DNA from: Erythrobacter crassostreae
GTDB taxonomy: Bacteria > Pseudomonadota > Alphaproteobacteria > Sphingomonadales > Sphingomonadaceae
Length of the DNA: 64,000 nucleotides
Direction of reading: 5' to 3'
Assembly (NCBI RefSeq): GCF_019204045.1
Contig: NZ_JAGSPC010000001.1
Coordinates: forward strand, 62,001 to 126,000
In this document: one piece after another, positions 62,108 to 64,000 of the stretch
How the letters are laid out: every line of letters starts with the position of its first letter
Position numbering within the stretch: the first letter of the stretch is position 1
Translations under genes and position numbers: made by a program
The notes under the pieces: generated by a model
Seen by the model: only the letters and a program-made list of their open reading frames with translations
Told to the model about the DNA's origin: nothing
The model's database searches: none

Positions 62108-62671
62108 TCAAAGGGTGGCGAAACGAGCATTCAATCCGATGAATAAAGCCGCAACAATCAAACAAACACCGATAGAGATGCGGATATAATGGAGGGGGTA
62201 CCGATCCAGCTTGGCCTTTCCCAATCCCCAACCAACCGCGATGGCGGCCATCCCGCCCAGCGCGCCGCCAATGATCGTCACAACCGGATAGACCGCCTGC
62301 GCAGCAAAGGCGAAGATTACGAAACGTGCCGCATCGCCAAACTGGCGGAAAAGCACAACAACACCAATCGCAATATGACTGCGCGTCGGCTCTTTCATCG
62401 GTTTCAACTTGATCCGCCAGAACAGTTCCAATCCGGCGAAAGCGATAGCTATGGCGACCAGCATGTTGGCCGCGCGGGCCGGCAGGATCGCCGCGATTGT
62501 CCATCCGGCATAGGCCATCACAGCCGCACTCGCCGCTGCGCATGCAAGCCCAAGAATGAGTAGACCGTTTGTCCGTTCAAGCTCGTCAGAAAATTGCGCA
62601 ATAATCATCTGATCGCGCCCGCCCAGCGCGATGATGAATGTCAGCAGCAATGTGAACATGAAAGCGTCCAT
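62108..62671 (-). CDS. TMEM165/GDT1 (UPF0016)-like membrane protein
   Basis: A 187-aa protein with about six helices. The two halves each carry a variant of the GDT1 motif: FIIALGGRDQMIIAQFS near residue 12 and FRQFGDAARFVIFAFAA near 108, in place of the usual ExGD(K/R)(S/T). This repeat symmetry supports the family, which moves Mn2+ or Ca2+, but the motif acid residues are altered. It may be a diverged or non-transporting member. It starts at 62671, and about 110 bp separate it from the divergent SDR gene. Confidence 0.75.
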   Translation of the reverse strand: MDAFMFTLLLTFIIALGGRDQMIIAQFSDELERTNGLLILGLACAAASAAVMAYAGWTIAAILPARAANMLVAIAIAFAGLELFWRIKLKPMKEPTRSHIAIGVVVLFRQFGDAARFVIFAFAAQAVYPVVTIIGGALGGMAAIAVGWGLGKAKLDRYPLHYIRISIGVCLIVAALFIGLNARFATL

Positions 62672-62781
62672 CCGCGCGCCCTAGCATGCCAGACGCACTG
62701 CGCCAGCCTGCTCATACTTTGCGATGGCGGCAGCGATAAACCGCGCTAAGACTGGGCTAGAGAGAAATCATAGGAGAGAAC

Positions 62782-63576
62782 ATGAAACTCGAAGCAGGTA
62801 TGGCAGCCGTGGTTACTGGCGGCGCATCAGGGTTGGGCCGAGCAAGCGCAGCGGCGTTGGCCGAACACGGATTGAAAGTCGCGATTTTCGACATCAACGA
62901 TGAAGCGGGAGAGGAGCATGCCAAGGCGATCGGCGGCACGTTCCACCATGTCGACATTACCGATGAAGCCAGCGTCGAGGCCGGCTTCGCTGCCGCCCGT
63001 GCGGCTCACGGTCAGGAGCGCGTGACAGTGCACTGCGCCATGGCATCAAAGCGCGGCAAGACAATCGGATTCGACAAGACCACTGGCGGTTACAAGCGCC
63101 TTTCAACCGAGGATTACGAATTCGGCGCGCAAGGAATTCTGATCGCGAGTTACCGTGTCGCAAGCATCTCGGCATTGGGCATGGCAAACTCCGATCCGGT
63201 CAATGCGGATGGAGAACGCGGTGCGATTACTCTGACTGCCAGCGTTGCAGCGCAAGACGGGCAGATTGGCCAGACCATCTATGGCAGCTGCAAATCAGGA
63301 GTGAACGGAATGGTTCTGCCGATGGCGCGCGATCTGATGGATCTCGGCATCCGCGTGAACTCCGTTATGCCCGGCATCTTTGCGACGCCGCTCATGCTAG
63401 GCATGAAAGATCGCAATCCACAAATGTGGGATCAATTGAACGCCAGCGTCCCCTTCCCCAAACGTCTGGGTGAACCGGAAGAGTTTGCCTCGCTGATCTG
63501 CGAGATTGCACGAAACTCCTACATCAACGGCCATCAATTCAGGCTGGATGGCGCAATCCGCATGCCCCCGAAGTAA
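62782..63576 (+). CDS. SDR family oxidoreductase (3-hydroxyacyl-CoA dehydrogenase type 2-like)
   Basis: A 264-aa NAD-dependent dehydrogenase. VVTGGASGLGRASAAALAEHG binds the cofactor and DINDEAGEEHA selects NAD by its Asp. The catalytic pair is in TIYGSCKSGVNG (YxxxK), with Ser in LTASVAAQDGQIGQ and the late MPGIFATPLMLG loop. It resembles HSD17B10-type 3-hydroxyacyl-CoA dehydrogenases. AGGAGAG precedes the ATG. It may act in acyl-CoA breakdown, like the genes at the left of the window. It is about 130 bp before the ABC gene. Confidence 0.92.
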   Translation: MKLEAGMAAVVTGGASGLGRASAAALAEHGLKVAIFDINDEAGEEHAKAIGGTFHHVDITDEASVEAGFAAARAAHGQERVTVHCAMASKRGKTIGFDKTTGGYKRLSTEDYEFGAQGILIASYRVASISALGMANSDPVNADGERGAITLTASVAAQDGQIGQTIYGSCKSGVNGMVLPMARDLMDLGIRVNSVMPGIFATPLMLGMKDRNPQMWDQLNASVPFPKRLGEPEEFASLICEIARNSYINGHQFRLDGAIRMPPK

Positions 63577-63708
63577 GGTGCCCTGCCCAAACCGTTGATC
63601 GATGAAAATCACGCTTCGGCAGAGAGATGCAAACTGGTGCTTTACATTGATAACACACCATTCTAGCTTTCCCTTCAATTGGAAGACCAAAGAGGGATCA
63701 CCGTTCGC

Positions 63709-64000
63709 ATGCTCGAATTGAACAATGTCAGCCACGTCTATTCCAACGGCGTGCGCGCGCTCGACGATGTCACTCTTTCAATACCCAAAGGGATGTTCGG
63801 CCTGCTTGGCCCAAACGGCGCGGGCAAATCCACTTTGATGCGGACAGTTGGCACATTGCAAACGCCTACGTCGGGCTCAATCACGTTTGACGGTCTCGAT
63901 ATTCTTCAGGATCCGGAAACGCTGCGCAAACGGCTTGGTTATCTGCCGCAGGACTTTGGCGTGTACCCGCGCGTTTCGGCCTATGACATGCTTGACCATA
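63709..64000 (+). CDS. ABC transporter ATP-binding protein (5' part only)
   Basis: About 97 codons are visible before the window ends. The Walker A motif is GLLGPNGAGKSTLM, and the Q-loop lies in RLGYLPQDFGVYPRVSAYDMLDH, which is typical of the ABC-2 type export ATPases. The signature motif and Walker B fall outside the window. A distant AGAGGGA is the only ribosome-site candidate. The 130 bp upstream show nothing else. A permease gene is expected beyond the edge. Confidence 0.93.
   Translation, partial: MLELNNVSHVYSNGVRALDDVTLSIPKGMFGLLGPNGAGKSTLMRTVGTLQTPTSGSITFDGLDILQDPETLRKRLGYLPQDFGVYPRVSAYDMLDH

Overview
The window looks like chromosomal DNA of a carotenoid-producing alphaproteobacterium of the Sphingomonadales, most likely Erythrobacteraceae (Erythrobacter or Altererythrobacter type). 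This rests on moderately high GC, a crtY-crtI-crtB cluster, a LOV-domain HWE histidine kinase resembling Erythrobacter EL346/EL368, alphaproteobacterial GGAAC-N16/17-CGTT (sigma-EcfG type) promoters, and dispersed CTTCGACAGGCTCAG palindromes. No rRNA, tRNA, CRISPR array, insertion sequence or prophage was seen.

Layout. 1-8.8 kb is an acyl-CoA catabolism block: an SDR enzyme (cut by the window edge), two adjacent acyl-CoA dehydrogenases with complementary active sites, an MFS transporter gene broken by one in-frame TGA, a third acyl-CoA dehydrogenase, a zinc alcohol dehydrogenase and an aminoglycoside-phosphotransferase-like kinase. The kinase and third dehydrogenase together match the two halves of animal ACAD10/11. 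8.8-18 kb holds a lipidated subtilisin autotransporter, dapD, a run of small stress-type genes with a start codon buried in a perfect hairpin, a dipeptidase, cupin, DoxX, SWIB and PEBP proteins, and an S41 protease. 17.9-26.4 kb looks like a light and general-stress region: a receiver/LOV-kinase operon, a fasciclin lipoprotein, a photolyase-like protein without the N-terminal antenna domain, patatin, lipocalin, a ribosome hibernation factor, cold-shock protein and YaiI. Four sigma-EcfG-like promoters lie at 12.3, 19.5, 21.3 and 24.2 kb. 26.4-31 kb is accessory: structured intergenic repeats, a Sphingomonadales HTH protein, orphan genes and two decayed genes.

31-47.6 kb holds thiC with a TPP riboswitch, a serine hydrolase with a BlaI-type operator, a GH5 glycosidase, a SRAP-family protein that has lost its catalytic residues, a trimeric-autotransporter-like protein preceded by 12-bp repeats, an MBL/amidohydrolase pair, an S9 peptidase and a MipA-type porin. 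47.7-53.7 kb is the carotenoid cluster crtY-crtI-X-(LOG fragment)-X'-LOG-crtB, shaped by an old tandem duplication of about 550 bp. The rest carries propionyl-CoA-type carboxylase genes, a Bcr/CflA exporter, dinB, a Nudix hydrolase, pgl, dps, a GDT1-like protein, a second SDR and the start of an ABC-transporter ATPase gene.

How the genes fit together. The first block would degrade acyl-CoAs, with propionyl-CoA possibly handled by the carboxylase. The carotenoid, photoreceptor, photolyase-like, Dps and stress genes suit a sunlit aquatic life. Functions were assigned by reading translated motifs only; no database search was run.
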